DNA of 64,000 nt from Nostoc sp. NMS2 (GCF_017115105.1 NZ_JABXKH010000060.1:1-64000); one strand, 5' to 3'; positions 43,744-54,053 are shown, counted from the first letter of the stretch. Notes: generated from the sequence alone by a model not told the origin. Made by a program: numbers and translations.

Positions 43744-45252
43744 TTAACTGCCATATTTGAGATAAAAATAATTCTGGAAAATCCCGTCCGGGTCATACTT
43801 ACGCTTGAGGGCGAAAAATTTAGCAGATTGTGGATAAGCTCTACGAAATTGTTCAGGTGTGGCATGAAGACGATAGGGCAGATAATACCTGCCACCAACT
43901 GCTAGGGCTGCCTCAATCAGTTTTTGGGTCATTACCTGCATCTTTGCTTCCGCCTCTTGGGTGCGTTGCTGATGAAACAGCATCACCAATCCAAAAACTT
44001 CCCGGTTGGCATATCTGAGAAAACTGTCGTTATCTTGGTGAACATTTCGCACCGTAACATTGAGCAAATCTGCCTTGGACTGGGGAATAATGAGGCGACA
44101 CTTCTCTAAAAAAGCTTCCAGAGATTTAGGGGGAATAAAGTACTCATGCAGGATGTCAGTCTCTGCCTGGTGACGATTCTCAAATAAGGTGGAGGAACGG
44201 TTGAGAATCTGGTTTCTCAAAACCTGGTTTCCGGCTTCTCCCCCAACGATTTTTTCTAGTTGCCAGCGCAAGTTTTTGCCATAGTCACTGCCAATGCTGC
44301 CACGGAAAACTGTCCGAGGTAATCCAGACTCTGGCTGTTTTTCTAAAGAAACAATAGCGTGAGTTGCTTGAGGAACTCGGTGATAGGTGGTGAGAATAGC
44401 TTCTTTTAAAAAGCTTTCTGGTGCAACAGAAAGTCTACCGTATGCCATACCAATATTGCCTACACTATCTACCCGTTGCTGATAGGTATTAATATAGTTC
44501 TCGCTCTTAATCACGAACCGTTCAGCTATATACGTCTCATTGGGTACTACTCTCAAATCAACGTCAAGAATGATCCCGAATAGTCCGTAACCGCCTAAAA
44601 CTAGAGAAAATAACTCTGGATTTTGCTGTCTGGAACACTCTACAACCTTGCCACTTGCCAGCATTAACCGGAAACCTTCAACAGTGCTAGCAAAGGGGGG
44701 ACTATTATGTTGCCAGCCATGAGCATTGGCACTCATCGTACCACCAACAGAAAAATCGTTGTTGGACTGCATCACGGCGACAGAATAGCCACGTTCATTT
44801 AGGTAAGGAATAACATTAGACCATTTAGCTCCTGATTGTACTGTCAGAATTTTAGTCGCCGGGTTGAATTGCATCCGGTTTAAGTGGAGCATATCGAGGG
44901 AGATGCCCTTAGCATACAGAGTGTGACCACCCATAGTATGGCGTGAACCCGCGATCGCTACTTTCTGATCTTGACGTAAGGCATCTCTAAGTACAGACTG
45001 TAATATCACCTCAGCAATTCCAGGCTGACTTTTAACCTGCTTAATTGTTACCTGTGTCTGGTTCAGGTGACTGGCATCATCAACTGTGCCGATAGCCAGA
45101 GGTTGACGGTCATCGCGATCGCTCCAGGCTGTTAAAGTCAGGTGAGTAACTGGTCTAGCAATGACTGTCAGGGCAATAGTGGTAGTTGCCAGAAGGACAA
45201 GCAGAATAATCTTCAGTCTGCTATTTAAGAATTTACTGCGGTAGGAATGCAT
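43744..45252 (-). CDS. FAD-binding oxidoreductase, lactone-oxidase-like, membrane-anchored
   Basis: A 502-residue flavoprotein of the PCMH/VAO type. One N-terminal membrane helix or signal anchor (IILLVLLATTTIALTVIA) precedes the FAD domain: VAIAGSRHTMGGHT, LTVQSGAKWSNVIPYL, SVGGTMSANAHGWQ and FSLVLGGYGLFGIILDVDLRV. The C-terminal end YDPDGIFQNYF is typical of sugar-lactone and related oxidases. The SRHTMGGHT loop has a His at the position often linked covalently to FAD. Substrate unknown. Its start codon is only 30 bp from that of the divergent pentapeptide gene, so promoters overlap. Confidence 0.87.
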   Translation of the reverse strand: MHSYRSKFLNSRLKIILLVLLATTTIALTVIARPVTHLTLTAWSDRDDRQPLAIGTVDDASHLNQTQVTIKQVKSQPGIAEVILQSVLRDALRQDQKVAIAGSRHTMGGHTLYAKGISLDMLHLNRMQFNPATKILTVQSGAKWSNVIPYLNERGYSVAVMQSNNDFSVGGTMSANAHGWQHNSPPFASTVEGFRLMLASGKVVECSRQQNPELFSLVLGGYGLFGIILDVDLRVVPNETYIAERFVIKSENYINTYQQRVDSVGNIGMAYGRLSVAPESFLKEAILTTYHRVPQATHAIVSLEKQPESGLPRTVFRGSIGSDYGKNLRWQLEKIVGGEAGNQVLRNQILNRSSTLFENRHQAETDILHEYFIPPKSLEAFLEKCRLIIPQSKADLLNVTVRNVHQDNDSFLRYANREVFGLVMLFHQQRTQEAEAKMQVMTQKLIEAALAVGGRYYLPYRLHATPEQFRRAYPQSAKFFALKRKYDPDGIFQNYFYLKYGS

Positions 45253-45282
45253 AACTTGGATTGAGGGGGCAAAATAGAAAAC

Positions 45283-46635
45283 ATGACGATTGAATCCGAT
45301 TCCTCTAATCTACCAACCCCAGAACCAGTCCCCGAAAACGACTTGCAACCGGATGACTTTGACGGTAGTTCAACTGAGAAAAACCTAAGCTCAGAAACGC
45401 TCGCGACACAACAAGCACTAGCGGCGATCGCATCTTTGCAATCTCCGCAACATACAAATGCTCTAAAACTTGCCCTTTCTGACTTTAAGCAACCCATTAC
45501 CAGCCAATTCACAGTTAAGCCAAGAGCATTGCTAATTACTTTAATCGCGATCGCTATCACCTTCATTGGAATTATCCTCAATAACTGGATTGTTGGCATT
45601 ATTGGAACGCTGATAACTTTGCTGTTATCCCTGGCGATATTGTTGCCTTGGTTCCAAGAAGTTTTAGATGAGTGGTTTTCAGCCCAAGAACGCACCCTGT
45701 TTGTGGCCTTTTTGGGATTACTAGTAGCCATCATCGGCTTGATCCGGTTCACAGGTGTGGGCGATCGCTTACTTGTTTTAGGACGCAAAATTAACTGGGA
45801 TATTGCTGGAACCCTAGCAGATTGGTTTGGCGCTTTGGGGCAAATTCTCATCGCCATCATTGCCGTTTATGTGGCGTGGCGACAATATGTTATTTCCAAA
45901 GACTTGACAATTCAGCAAAACCTGCTCACAGTTCAGCAAAATATTATCACCCAGCAACAGACAATTGATTCCTATTTCCAAGGCATTTCAGACTTGGTGT
46001 TAGATGAAGAAGGATTATTAGAAGATTGGCCCCAAGAAAGAGCGATCGCTGAAGGACGCACTGCGGCAATTTTAAGTAGCGTTGATGGTAGTGGGAAAGC
46101 GAAAATTCTCCGCTTTCTCTCACGTTCCAAGTTGCTCTCACCCCTAAAACGCGATCGGTTATTAGGTCGAGCCATTCTCGATGGCACTGGCGGATATGCA
46201 GAAGACCGCCTGGAAGGTTTGCGTGTCATCGATTTAGGTGTAATGCTAGCCGCAGCAGACCTTTCCGGTACTGATTTACGTTGGACTGACCTCAGCGAAG
46301 CTAATCTTGTCCGCGCTAACCTGACTGGTTGTGACTTAGTAAAAGCCAACCTTTCCCGCACAATTTTATATAATGCTAATCTCGGTGATGCAGATATCAA
46401 CGGCATTCGCCTATTCTACGGTGTAGTAGATAAAGCATCACCCCGCAGTCGAACCCAACCACCAGATTATGAAACCGGTGAACAAACTGGCGCTGTAGTG
46501 GAAAATGCCGATTTCAGCAATGTGCAACGGATGTCTGAATCTGCACGTTGCTACTGTTGCACTTGGGGTGGCGAAAAAACTAGAGGTACTATTCCTGATG
46601 GTTGTGAAGGTATTCCTAATAAATTGGGAAGATAG
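45283..46635 (+). CDS. Pentapeptide-repeat membrane protein
   Basis: A 450-residue protein. After an acidic N-terminus there are about four membrane helices: two between about 85 and 125 (ALLITLIAIAITFIGIIL and IIGTLITLLLSLAILLPW), one at about 145-165, and one at about 188-203 (ILIAIIAVYVAWRQYV). A cytoplasmic helical linker leads to pentapeptide repeats at about 320-375: ADLSGTDLRWTDLSEANLVR and so on, the A(D/N)LXX pattern of a right-handed quadrilateral beta-helix. The role of such membrane-tethered repeats, common in cyanobacteria, is unknown. Divergent from the FAD oxidoreductase. Confidence 0.85.
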   Translation: MTIESDSSNLPTPEPVPENDLQPDDFDGSSTEKNLSSETLATQQALAAIASLQSPQHTNALKLALSDFKQPITSQFTVKPRALLITLIAIAITFIGIILNNWIVGIIGTLITLLLSLAILLPWFQEVLDEWFSAQERTLFVAFLGLLVAIIGLIRFTGVGDRLLVLGRKINWDIAGTLADWFGALGQILIAIIAVYVAWRQYVISKDLTIQQNLLTVQQNIITQQQTIDSYFQGISDLVLDEEGLLEDWPQERAIAEGRTAAILSSVDGSGKAKILRFLSRSKLLSPLKRDRLLGRAILDGTGGYAEDRLEGLRVIDLGVMLAAADLSGTDLRWTDLSEANLVRANLTGCDLVKANLSRTILYNANLGDADINGIRLFYGVVDKASPRSRTQPPDYETGEQTGAVVENADFSNVQRMSESARCYCCTWGGEKTRGTIPDGCEGIPNKLGR

Positions 46636-46664
46636 GTTGAAGAAGAATTCTGTTCAATAAAAAA

Positions 46665-47279
46665 TTAGTTAGCCGCATTAAAAATCTGCTGTGCAGTTAA
46701 ATTTAATTGGGGAAAAGTAGGTGATGAAATCGCTGTGTTGCCTTGAAAAGGTGTCATTTGATATTCGCCATCAACTAATTCGCATACAAAAATAGTGGGT
46801 TGTTTGGGATTGCCGATGAACTTTCTTGCACCCAACGCAGCATAATCAGCAATCCAATATTCGGTAATTCCCATTTCTTCATAATCTCTAAATTTATTGT
46901 AGTAATCATCTCGCCAGTTGCTTGAAACAATTTCAATAACTATTGGAACTGATGCTGCTTGGCTTACTGTTGACTGTTTTTGAAAAAGCGGTTCATTGTT
47001 GAGATTATCAAGATTTAGCAACAACACATCAGGCGAATAAGCGGATTCGGCAGAAGGAGTTTTGACCAATGCGGTTTTGGGAATTCCGTAGGGGAAATTA
47101 AGACGATCAAACTCCACGGTTAATTTCCGCGACAAAAATGCAATAACTTTCTCATGCGCTCCGGTTGGGGGTGGTATTTCAACAATTACTCCTTTGTGCA
47201 ATTCATAGTGTTTACCATCATTGGGATACCATTCAATAAATTCATTGAAGGTGAGTAATTTGGGCAACGCTTGGGTCAT
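46665..47279 (-). CDS. Uma2-family (DUF820) restriction-endonuclease-fold protein
   Basis: A 204-residue Uma2 protein: FNEFIEWYPNDGKHYELHKG, then YSPDVLLLNLDNL with the acidic motif, VPIVIEIVSSNWRDDYYNK and EYWIADYAALG. It is a paralogue of the next gene (47600-48220), sharing the EIVSSNW / EVVSTNW core and the EYWIADY strand, so a tandem duplication followed by divergence is likely. Function unsettled; nuclease residues appear intact. Confidence 0.87.
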   Translation of the reverse strand: MTQALPKLLTFNEFIEWYPNDGKHYELHKGVIVEIPPPTGAHEKVIAFLSRKLTVEFDRLNFPYGIPKTALVKTPSAESAYSPDVLLLNLDNLNNEPLFQKQSTVSQAASVPIVIEIVSSNWRDDYYNKFRDYEEMGITEYWIADYAALGARKFIGNPKQPTIFVCELVDGEYQMTPFQGNTAISSPTFPQLNLTAQQIFNAAN

Positions 47280-47599
47280 AATCTTACCTCCATATATGTT
47301 TTACATTATCATGCAATAAATATTGATTTTTAATTGAGAAAATTCGCGTTTTTGTTGTATATATTCAATTGCAGATTGCAAGGCATTTAAACCGTAGAAG
47401 CACAGAGAAGCCAGTGCGCCCTTGCGGTTCCCTGACTTGTTCGCGTAGCGTCTCCCCCTGGGAGAAGCAACTGGCGTAGCGCTGAGAAAAAATAAGAGAT
47501 TTTACAAGTCATATTGAAAGGGTTAGTTATACCAATTTTTGATTACCTTTAAGCACTGTAAATATTTATCCCCAAATAGCGCCACATGTTTCTCAATTT
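47280..47599. other. Spacer between the two Uma2 paralogues
   Basis: Contains a dispersed repeat at about 47385-47490 (GTGCGCCCTTGCGG, CGCGTAGCGTCTCC, GGAGAAGCAACTGGCG modules). No gene. Confidence 0.6.
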
Positions 47600-48220
47600 T
47601 TAACTATAGCGTCCCGCAACAAATATCTGTTCTGCGGTTAAATTCAGGTCGGGAAATGTTTGGGAAATGAGGCGTTCTGTTCCCCTAAACTGCTGTCCTT
47701 CATAAGTTCCATCGACTAACTGATAAATCGTGATTACAGGTTCTTTGGATAAGCCAATGTAGCGTTTGCCTCCTAGCCCTAGATAATCTGCGATCCAATA
47801 CTCCGCAATGCCTAAAGCTTCGTAGTCTTCCACTTTCCGGGCATAGTCATTCTGCCAATTAGTACTAACAACCTCTACTACTAACTTTACAGACTTGCCT
47901 AGTGTAATCACTGGCTCAGTTCTCCATAATGGCTCATTCGCCAAAGCTGTCTGATCGAGAATCGCAACATCGGGTCTAAAGGCTGAATTTTGACCTAATG
48001 GTTTAATCAGGCATTTCATGGGAATAAACCAAGGCAAGTTGAGCAGATCAATTGCTACGTTAAGCTTACGATTAATTAACCCAGCAACCTGTTCATGAAG
48101 TCCAGTGGGTTCCAAGTCGATTAGTTCTCCATCAATTAACTCGTAGCGTATATCATCCAGATAGCCAGCAACGAATATCTCAAAGCTAATAGTACCTGTA
48201 TTAACAGTGGCTGAGACCAT
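47600..48220 (-). CDS. Uma2-family (DUF820) restriction-endonuclease-fold protein
   Basis: A 206-residue paralogue of the neighbouring Uma2 gene: IRYELIDGELIDLEPTGLHEQVAG (in parts: IRYELIDGELIDLEP and TGLHEQVAG), FRPDVAILDQ, KLVVEVVSTNWQNDYARKVEDYEALGIAEYW (in parts: KLVVEVVSTNW and EDYEALGIAEYW). Motif residues PD and ExV are present. It is followed by a separate nuclease-fold gene on the same strand upstream, forming a small cluster of three PD-(D/E)XK-type genes. Confidence 0.87.
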   Translation of the reverse strand: MVSATVNTGTISFEIFVAGYLDDIRYELIDGELIDLEPTGLHEQVAGLINRKLNVAIDLLNLPWFIPMKCLIKPLGQNSAFRPDVAILDQTALANEPLWRTEPVITLGKSVKLVVEVVSTNWQNDYARKVEDYEALGIAEYWIADYLGLGGKRYIGLSKEPVITIYQLVDGTYEGQQFRGTERLISQTFPDLNLTAEQIFVAGRYS

Positions 48221-48280
48221 AGAGATTGATCCTTCCAGGTTCAGAACTAGAGCAAGTATTGCTGCTCTTGATTATTCTAA

Positions 48281-48913
48281 CTATCTTTGATTAGGCAATT
48301 GACTAATATGCTTCAAAATCTGGAGTACACTATACAACTCATTGCCCCGGTTACGGACATCAAAAATATCTGAAGTGGCATAGCGAGGAGCAGAACTTTT
48401 AAGCAGTTTAATGAACATAAAACTGCCACCAGAAGTAATCATGCCAAATACTACATCTTGTGACTGGGGAGCAGCCAACATATATGCCAAAATTTGGTCA
48501 AGTCCTGCTTCTACAGAATAAGCAACCTGTTTTGACTCAATGACTGTTACCCAGAAATTTTGATTTAGAAGTAAGAAATCAATTCGTCCTTTAATAATAA
48601 TTTGGTTATCTTGTGTTTCAATCTCAATAGATTTCTCTAATTTGAGGTGAAAAGGAGGTAAATAAAACTTGCCAATGAATAGCAGTGGCGATAAAACAGT
48701 TGTGTTAACTGTATTTTCTAATAAAGGCGGATAATTCCGTAAATTTAAGTAACCTACCTTTATTTGATCCAATAGCTGCTTTTCCAAGTTTGTGAGTTCT
48801 GATAGGTTCTCTTGCCACTCTCGAAAGAATTCTTCCGAATCAACTAACTCTAATCCATAGAGCAATATTAGTTGCTCTAGTGTGACGTTTTCCGCAGCCA
48901 GAGTTTGAGTCAT
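48281..48913 (-). CDS. Restriction-endonuclease-like protein (HsdR N-terminal type fold)
   Basis: A 210-residue protein with a helical N-terminus and a PD-(D/E)XK-like core: IIIKGRIDFLLLNQNFWVTVIESKQ (in parts: GRIDFLLLNQNFWVTVI and ESKQ), the D...ExK arrangement of the fold, then SVEAGLDQILAYMLAAP. Such proteins are common in cyanobacteria and often annotated as type I restriction R-subunit-like although no motor or specificity gene is present; here too none is nearby. The frame begins with TTG at 48925, but ATG at 48913 (MTQTLAAENVTLEQL) is preferred. Function unknown. Confidence 0.78.
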   Translation of the reverse strand: MTQTLAAENVTLEQLILLYGLELVDSEEFFREWQENLSELTNLEKQLLDQIKVGYLNLRNYPPLLENTVNTTVLSPLLFIGKFYLPPFHLKLEKSIEIETQDNQIIIKGRIDFLLLNQNFWVTVIESKQVAYSVEAGLDQILAYMLAAPQSQDVVFGMITSGGSFMFIKLLKSSAPRYATSDIFDVRNRGNELYSVLQILKHISQLPNQR

Positions 48914-48945
48914 TGTGTTAATCAAGTAGTAGAAAACCTACCAGT

Positions 48946-49722
48946 TTAGTAATTATTGCTTTCAGGTAGGGTGAGAATTTCAACGCCATCTTCAGTTACA
49001 GCTAAGGTATGCTCACATTGAGCAGATAGTTTGCGATCGCGCGTTACCGCAGTCCACTTATCGCTGAGAACTTCGACTTCGTAAGTACCTTCATTAATCA
49101 TTGGCTCAATAGTAAAAACCATCCCCGGTCTGAGGCGCTTGCCTTTACCGCGAGTGCCATAATGGGGAACATCCGGCGCAGTGTGGAAAATGTTACTGAT
49201 GCCGTGTCCAACGAAATCCCGCACTACAGAAAAGCCTTGCCCTTCAGCATACTCTTGAATGGCTGCACCAATATCGCCAATCCGTCCCCCAGGTTTAACT
49301 TCAGCAATCCCCAGGCGCAAACACTCCTGTGTCACCTCTACCAGCTTTCTCGTTTTTGGGGAAGGAGTGCCAACAAAGAATGTTTTGGATGTATCGCCAT
49401 GATACCCCTCAACAATCGGCGTTACATCAATATTAATAATGTCACCGTCTTTGAGAATCTGCTTGGCATTGGGAATGCCATGACAGATTACCTCATTGAC
49501 GCTGGTGCAAATCGATTTGGGATAACCCTTATAGCCAAGAGGTGCGCTTTTTGCTCCATGCGCTTGCGTCCAACGTTCGGCTTCATCATTTAGTTCTAGT
49601 GTGCTAACCCCTGGCTTCACAAACGGTTCGAGATGCTGGAGAAGTTTAGCTGCTAAACGCCCAGCTTGACGCATTTTCTCTATTTCTCGTTGGGATAAAA
49701 TAACAATTAGTTCAGTTTTCAT
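48946..49722 (-). CDS. map: Methionine aminopeptidase, type I
   Basis: Removes the initiator methionine from nascent proteins. The pita-bread fold metal ligands are visible: NIDVTPIVEGYHGDTSKTFF (two Asp), VGHGISNIFHTAPDVPHYG (His), FTIEPMINEG (Glu) and QCEHTLAVTEDG (Glu). At 258 residues it is the short type I form without an N-terminal extension. Its start codon overlaps the stop codon of bvdR by one base (TAATG), so the two are translationally coupled on one transcript. Cyanobacteria usually have more than one map gene. Confidence 0.96.
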   Translation of the reverse strand: MKTELIVILSQREIEKMRQAGRLAAKLLQHLEPFVKPGVSTLELNDEAERWTQAHGAKSAPLGYKGYPKSICTSVNEVICHGIPNAKQILKDGDIINIDVTPIVEGYHGDTSKTFFVGTPSPKTRKLVEVTQECLRLGIAEVKPGGRIGDIGAAIQEYAEGQGFSVVRDFVGHGISNIFHTAPDVPHYGTRGKGKRLRPGMVFTIEPMINEGTYEVEVLSDKWTAVTRDRKLSAQCEHTLAVTEDGVEILTLPESNNY

Positions 49723-50738
49723 TAACTTTTATCTAAAGTATCTTTCATAAACATAGTTAACCCTGTCTGTGCCGCTCTTTGGGCAGCATCAGCAACCTTT
49801 AAGGTATACAAACTCTCCTCTGGGGTAACGTACAAAGGAGTGCCATCAAAAAGATGGTCTAACACCATACTTGTGTCTTTGGCAAACAAACCCCGGCGAG
49901 GGCCAACCTCTATAGATGTTGTTTCCCCTGGCTGGATGAAAATTCCTGTGTCGCCATCAAAAACTAAACCACCTTTTTCTCCGTGAACTTCAAACTTGCG
50001 TTCTGATTGCCAAATACTTTCGCCTTTGCCATACACTACTTGGGCTAAAAGTCCATTGTTAAAGCAGATTTGACTAGTGCAAAAACAGGTTTGGTAATAT
50101 TCCGGTTCTATTTCCCAATATCGCTGATGACAGTTAACAGTAAATACTGTACCAAATAAATCGATGAGGCGATGTAGGCGAGACAGCGCTCCAATTAAGG
50201 GAAAACCGAACAACTCGTGGTTATAAGTCCATTTACGAGGTGCAGGATTTTGGGGATTGATGGTGCTGTAGCGAACATAAAACACTTCCCCAACTTTGGC
50301 TAAGTTTTGCTTCAAGGCTTGATGCAAACCACCCAAAAGTTCTAGGTGTTCTACGTGCAAGAGTTTTTTTTGTGCTTTGGCTAAAGCTATCAGTTCCTCT
50401 GCTTCGACTACATCCAACGAAAGGGGATACTCTATAATTACGTGTTTGCCATTGGTAAGTGCTGCACGAGCGATCGCACCATGATCTCGATTAATAGTGC
50501 AAATCACCACCAGGTCTACATCTTCACGCTCTACTAGCTCTTGCCAAGAACTCAATGCTTCAATCTGGTAGTCTTTGACAAAGGCTTCTGTTTTTTCCGT
50601 GGTATGACCAACAGCTGCTATTAACTGCGATCGCTCATCATGGAGCAATGCTTCAGCCCGGAACTTTGCCGCATACCCAGTACCCACCAAACCTACACGC
50701 ACTCTTGCTTTTTCCAAAGCTGCTCCTGAATTATACAT
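49722..50738 (-). CDS. bvdR: Biliverdin reductase (Gfo/Idh/MocA family)
   Basis: NAD(P)H-dependent oxidoreductase of 338 residues whose Rossmann start is RVGLVGTGYAAKFRAEALL. It closely follows the cyanobacterial biliverdin reductase pattern: VICTINRDHGAIARAAL, GKHVIIEYPLSLDV, KLLHVEHLELLGGLHQALKQ, FYVRYSTINPQNPAPRKWTY, GFPLIGALSRLHRLIDLFGT and VGPRRGLFAKDTSMVLD. BvdR turns biliverdin IX-alpha into bilirubin and has been linked to normal phycobilisome assembly in cyanobacteria. It is the first gene of a two-gene unit with map. Divergent from petF with 430 bp between. Confidence 0.85.
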   Translation of the reverse strand: MYNSGAALEKARVRVGLVGTGYAAKFRAEALLHDERSQLIAAVGHTTEKTEAFVKDYQIEALSSWQELVEREDVDLVVICTINRDHGAIARAALTNGKHVIIEYPLSLDVVEAEELIALAKAQKKLLHVEHLELLGGLHQALKQNLAKVGEVFYVRYSTINPQNPAPRKWTYNHELFGFPLIGALSRLHRLIDLFGTVFTVNCHQRYWEIEPEYYQTCFCTSQICFNNGLLAQVVYGKGESIWQSERKFEVHGEKGGLVFDGDTGIFIQPGETTSIEVGPRRGLFAKDTSMVLDHLFDGTPLYVTPEESLYTLKVADAAQRAAQTGLTMFMKDTLDKS

Positions 50739-51468
<730 letters not shown>

Positions 51469-51626
51469 GAGCAAAACTAAATAGCTAAAAACCTATTTCT
51501 ATTGGTGATTATAGTTGTTCAACATCTGGACTGAGCGATCGCCAAACGTATCAATGTTGCAAGGCTAAACATCAAGTTGTGTGTGCCTCTTAAAGCCACT
51601 TTGACGAAAAGCCTGATTTCATGTTG

Positions 51627-51672
51627 AGCAGGAACACTAATTTTACCGTGTTCCTGCTTAATTAATTTTTTG
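51627..51672 (+). terminator. Rho-independent terminator after petF
   Basis: Perfect arms AGCAGGAACAC and GTGTTCCTGCT with a 10-base loop, followed by TAATTAATTTTTT. The distance of about 160 bases from the stop codon leaves a long 3' untranslated region. Confidence 0.85.
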
Positions 51673-51805
51673 AGTTATGGAATTCCCTTTTTGCCTTTTG
51701 TTGACTCCTGATTCCTACCTCAAGATAGAGGCAGGAGGTAGGAGATAGAAACTTTTTCTATCCAGTTTTGAGTCAAAAAGCAAACTGCTGTAAAGAGCGA
51801 TTAGC

Positions 51806-53395
51806 TTAGAGTTTAATCTCTTTGTTGAGAATTTGAATCTGAGTACCAGGATAATAAAATTGGAGAATTTTGGGACTTGACCAACCTAGTTTTGCTAGAT
51901 TTTGAGCGCCAGTTTGACTCAACCCAACTCCATGTCCTAATCCACCACCAATAAAAGCGTATCCCCACAGTTCTGGTTTGCCTTTATTCAGAGGCTCTAA
52001 ATAAAAAAGCGTACTCGTAGGAGCAGCAAAGGCACTGCGAACTTCGTCTTTGTGCAGAATAAAGGTGCTTTTATCGGTTTTAACCGCCAGTTCCAGGATG
52101 CGTCCACTCTCGCTTCGCTTCACCACTGCCATAGCCTGAATTGTCTTAAATTTGGCATGAGGACTGTTTTTTACCTGCAAAAATTTCTGCAAGTCCTTGA
52201 TGATATCCTCTAAACGGGTTTCCTTGTGCCAACGAAAAGCATCCCATTTGCTCTCATTAAATCCCTGTTGGATATTAATAAATTTATGGAAGTTCTTTTC
52301 ATTTGCCAAACTCTGCTTAGACAAGTTCCAAAAATTAGTCGCAGCATCTAGTACAGGACGCAAATAGGGACGGTCATCGCCATTCCAGACATCGCTGAAG
52401 GAAGCAGTAACACCACCTGTGGTGGAAGAATACAGGGCATCTACTAGTTCGTTTTTATAAGTTACTACTTTACCCCTGGTGGAAGCGATCGCTCGATCTG
52501 TTTTGGCAGCCGCTCCATTTAGCCCATAATAAACTTGGCAGTGAGTATCGGCACACAACTGATAGTTATCTGCGGCAAACCTGCGTAAATTTCTTAAAGC
52601 ATAAGTCCGGGCCAGAATTGCTTGGGCTTCTAGCGCCGCTTTTGGTGCATCCGTTCCTATTTCGTAAGGCACAACCCCACGTAAATAAGTTTCTAAGGGG
52701 ACTTGGTTAACTAGAGTGTATGTGCCGTAAGCATTTGGCTGCAAATTCAGTTGCCCAGCATAAAGACGAGCATTTTCTGGTTTTTCGCTTTTATTCACCC
52801 GAATCAAGTTTTTATCAGTGCTGATTTCCAAATCATTTGGGCTATAGCGTTTACCATCCACCACCCAACTAACTTGCGGCACTTGTTTTAAAACTTTAGT
52901 ATCAAGATATACTTTTTCTTTAGTAGAAGCTTGGATGTTCTGTAATAGTAAGCGTCGCAGTAAAGGAGTGCTATAAACATCTCGTTTAGCCCAAACCTGC
53001 CAGCGTTCTGGCTGGGATATTTCCACTTCTATTCCCTGAGAACGCCATTTGTTAGCACTATCTTCCGCAGTTTCAAAAGTGCGGTATGTGCCTAAGACTA
53101 CCATTTCTTCAACTGTGGGCTGGGGTAAAGCTTGCATGGCTGTTTCCAGCAATACGTGGTTCTTTGTCACCAGGATTTGCTGCTTATTGCCCACTTGAAA
53201 TTTTAGCTTTAAGCGATCGCCTTTTGTGGGTTCCAGTTGCAGTTTAGCTGTAGGTTGTGAACCAAATCGCTGCACAATCCCAATTTTCAGTTCTATATCC
53301 TGGATATTACTCTCAGGACCTGATGCAGCAGTCAGTCCCAATAGACAAAATGTTGTCAGTACAGTGTGAGAAAAACGCCAAAACGAAAATTTCAT
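51806..53395 (-). CDS. SpoIID/LytB-domain exported protein
   Basis: A 529-residue protein with a signal peptide (VLTTFCLLGLTAASG) when started at the ATG at 53395; the open frame runs 54 codons further upstream but those residues are basic, unlike any domain, and would hide the signal. After a SPOR-like stretch around residues 85-140 (VVLGTYRTFETAEDSANKWR) comes the SpoIID domain at about 195-525: PLETYLRGVVPYEIGTDAPKAALEAQAILARTYAL, with the probable catalytic Glu in VVPYEIG (shown in parts: PLETYLRGVVPYEIG and APKAALEAQAILARTYAL), and GGGLGHGVGLSQTGAQNLA. SpoIID is a lytic transglycosylase acting on peptidoglycan stem-free glycan; here a cell-wall role is likely. Confidence 0.88.
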   Translation of the reverse strand: MKFSFWRFSHTVLTTFCLLGLTAASGPESNIQDIELKIGIVQRFGSQPTAKLQLEPTKGDRLKLKFQVGNKQQILVTKNHVLLETAMQALPQPTVEEMVVLGTYRTFETAEDSANKWRSQGIEVEISQPERWQVWAKRDVYSTPLLRRLLLQNIQASTKEKVYLDTKVLKQVPQVSWVVDGKRYSPNDLEISTDKNLIRVNKSEKPENARLYAGQLNLQPNAYGTYTLVNQVPLETYLRGVVPYEIGTDAPKAALEAQAILARTYALRNLRRFAADNYQLCADTHCQVYYGLNGAAAKTDRAIASTRGKVVTYKNELVDALYSSTTGGVTASFSDVWNGDDRPYLRPVLDAATNFWNLSKQSLANEKNFHKFINIQQGFNESKWDAFRWHKETRLEDIIKDLQKFLQVKNSPHAKFKTIQAMAVVKRSESGRILELAVKTDKSTFILHKDEVRSAFAAPTSTLFYLEPLNKGKPELWGYAFIGGGLGHGVGLSQTGAQNLAKLGWSSPKILQFYYPGTQIQILNKEIKL

Positions 53396-53627
53396 GGCTA
53401 CCTGATAGCAAAGCGATAGCGAGTAATCTCTCGTAGAGAGCGTTTTTTGCCCCCTAATGCGGCGTTGGAGCTTATTTTCCAATTGCTTTGCAGTGCGGTC
53501 TTTTTGTCGCATGAGCGCTCCAATGATACCATTACCAGTTTTGCCCCAAATATACATTGCAAAACGAAGTCATAACGACTATGATTTATTTAGAGACACA
53601 AAACAGAACTAGTTGGATAAACTCCTT

Positions 53628-53891
53628 ATGGTTAGAGTCCAAGAAATTCCATTAAATCAGATAAAACGGCCATTGCCCCGTGCAAACGATCCAAATAAAG
53701 TGCAAGCCTTAATGGAATCGATTGCGGAGATTGGGCAGCAAGAACCTATTGATGTCCTAGAAGTAGATGGACAATATTATGGCTTTTCTGGTTGCCATCG
53801 GTATGAAGCTTGCCAGCGTTTAGGCAAAGAAACCGTTTTAGCCAGAGTTCGTAAAGCACCCCGCAGCGTTTTAAAGATGCACTTGGCATAG
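53628..53891 (+). CDS. srx: Sulfiredoxin
   Basis: An 87-residue ParB-fold enzyme that uses ATP to reduce sulfinic-acid forms of 2-Cys peroxiredoxins. The diagnostic FSGCHRYEACQRLG motif with catalytic Cys56 is present, and the N-terminus VQEIPLNQIKRPLPRAN is typical. The frame can start with TTG at 53613, but ATG 53628 gives the usual length. The next gene is dps, also a protein of oxidative stress defence, on the same strand, 160 bp away, which fits a shared stress context. Confidence 0.92.
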   Translation: MVRVQEIPLNQIKRPLPRANDPNKVQALMESIAEIGQQEPIDVLEVDGQYYGFSGCHRYEACQRLGKETVLARVRKAPRSVLKMHLA

Positions 53892-54053
53892 GGAATGGAG
53901 TGGGGAAGAGGCAGAGGGGCAGGGGCAAGGGTGCAGAGGAGAAAGATGTAATTATTGTATTCTCTCCCTTGCCCCCTGCTCCCCACTCCCCTGCTTCTTC
54001 TCGATGCCCAATGACCCATTCCCAATTACATATAACCTAATTAGGAGAAAATT

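Noticed and set aside
45225..45860. 211-codon minus-strand frame opposite the pentapeptide protein gene
   Set aside because: Complete overlap with a gene that has clear membrane and pentapeptide features; its own translation has no family resemblance.
51700..51760. Second hairpin after petF (CCTACCTC/GAGGTAGG) as terminator
   Set aside because: No T-tract follows on either strand; probably part of a dispersed repeat.
53396..53557. 54-residue extension of the SpoIID-domain protein
   Set aside because: Basic, no domain, and would place the signal peptide inside the protein.
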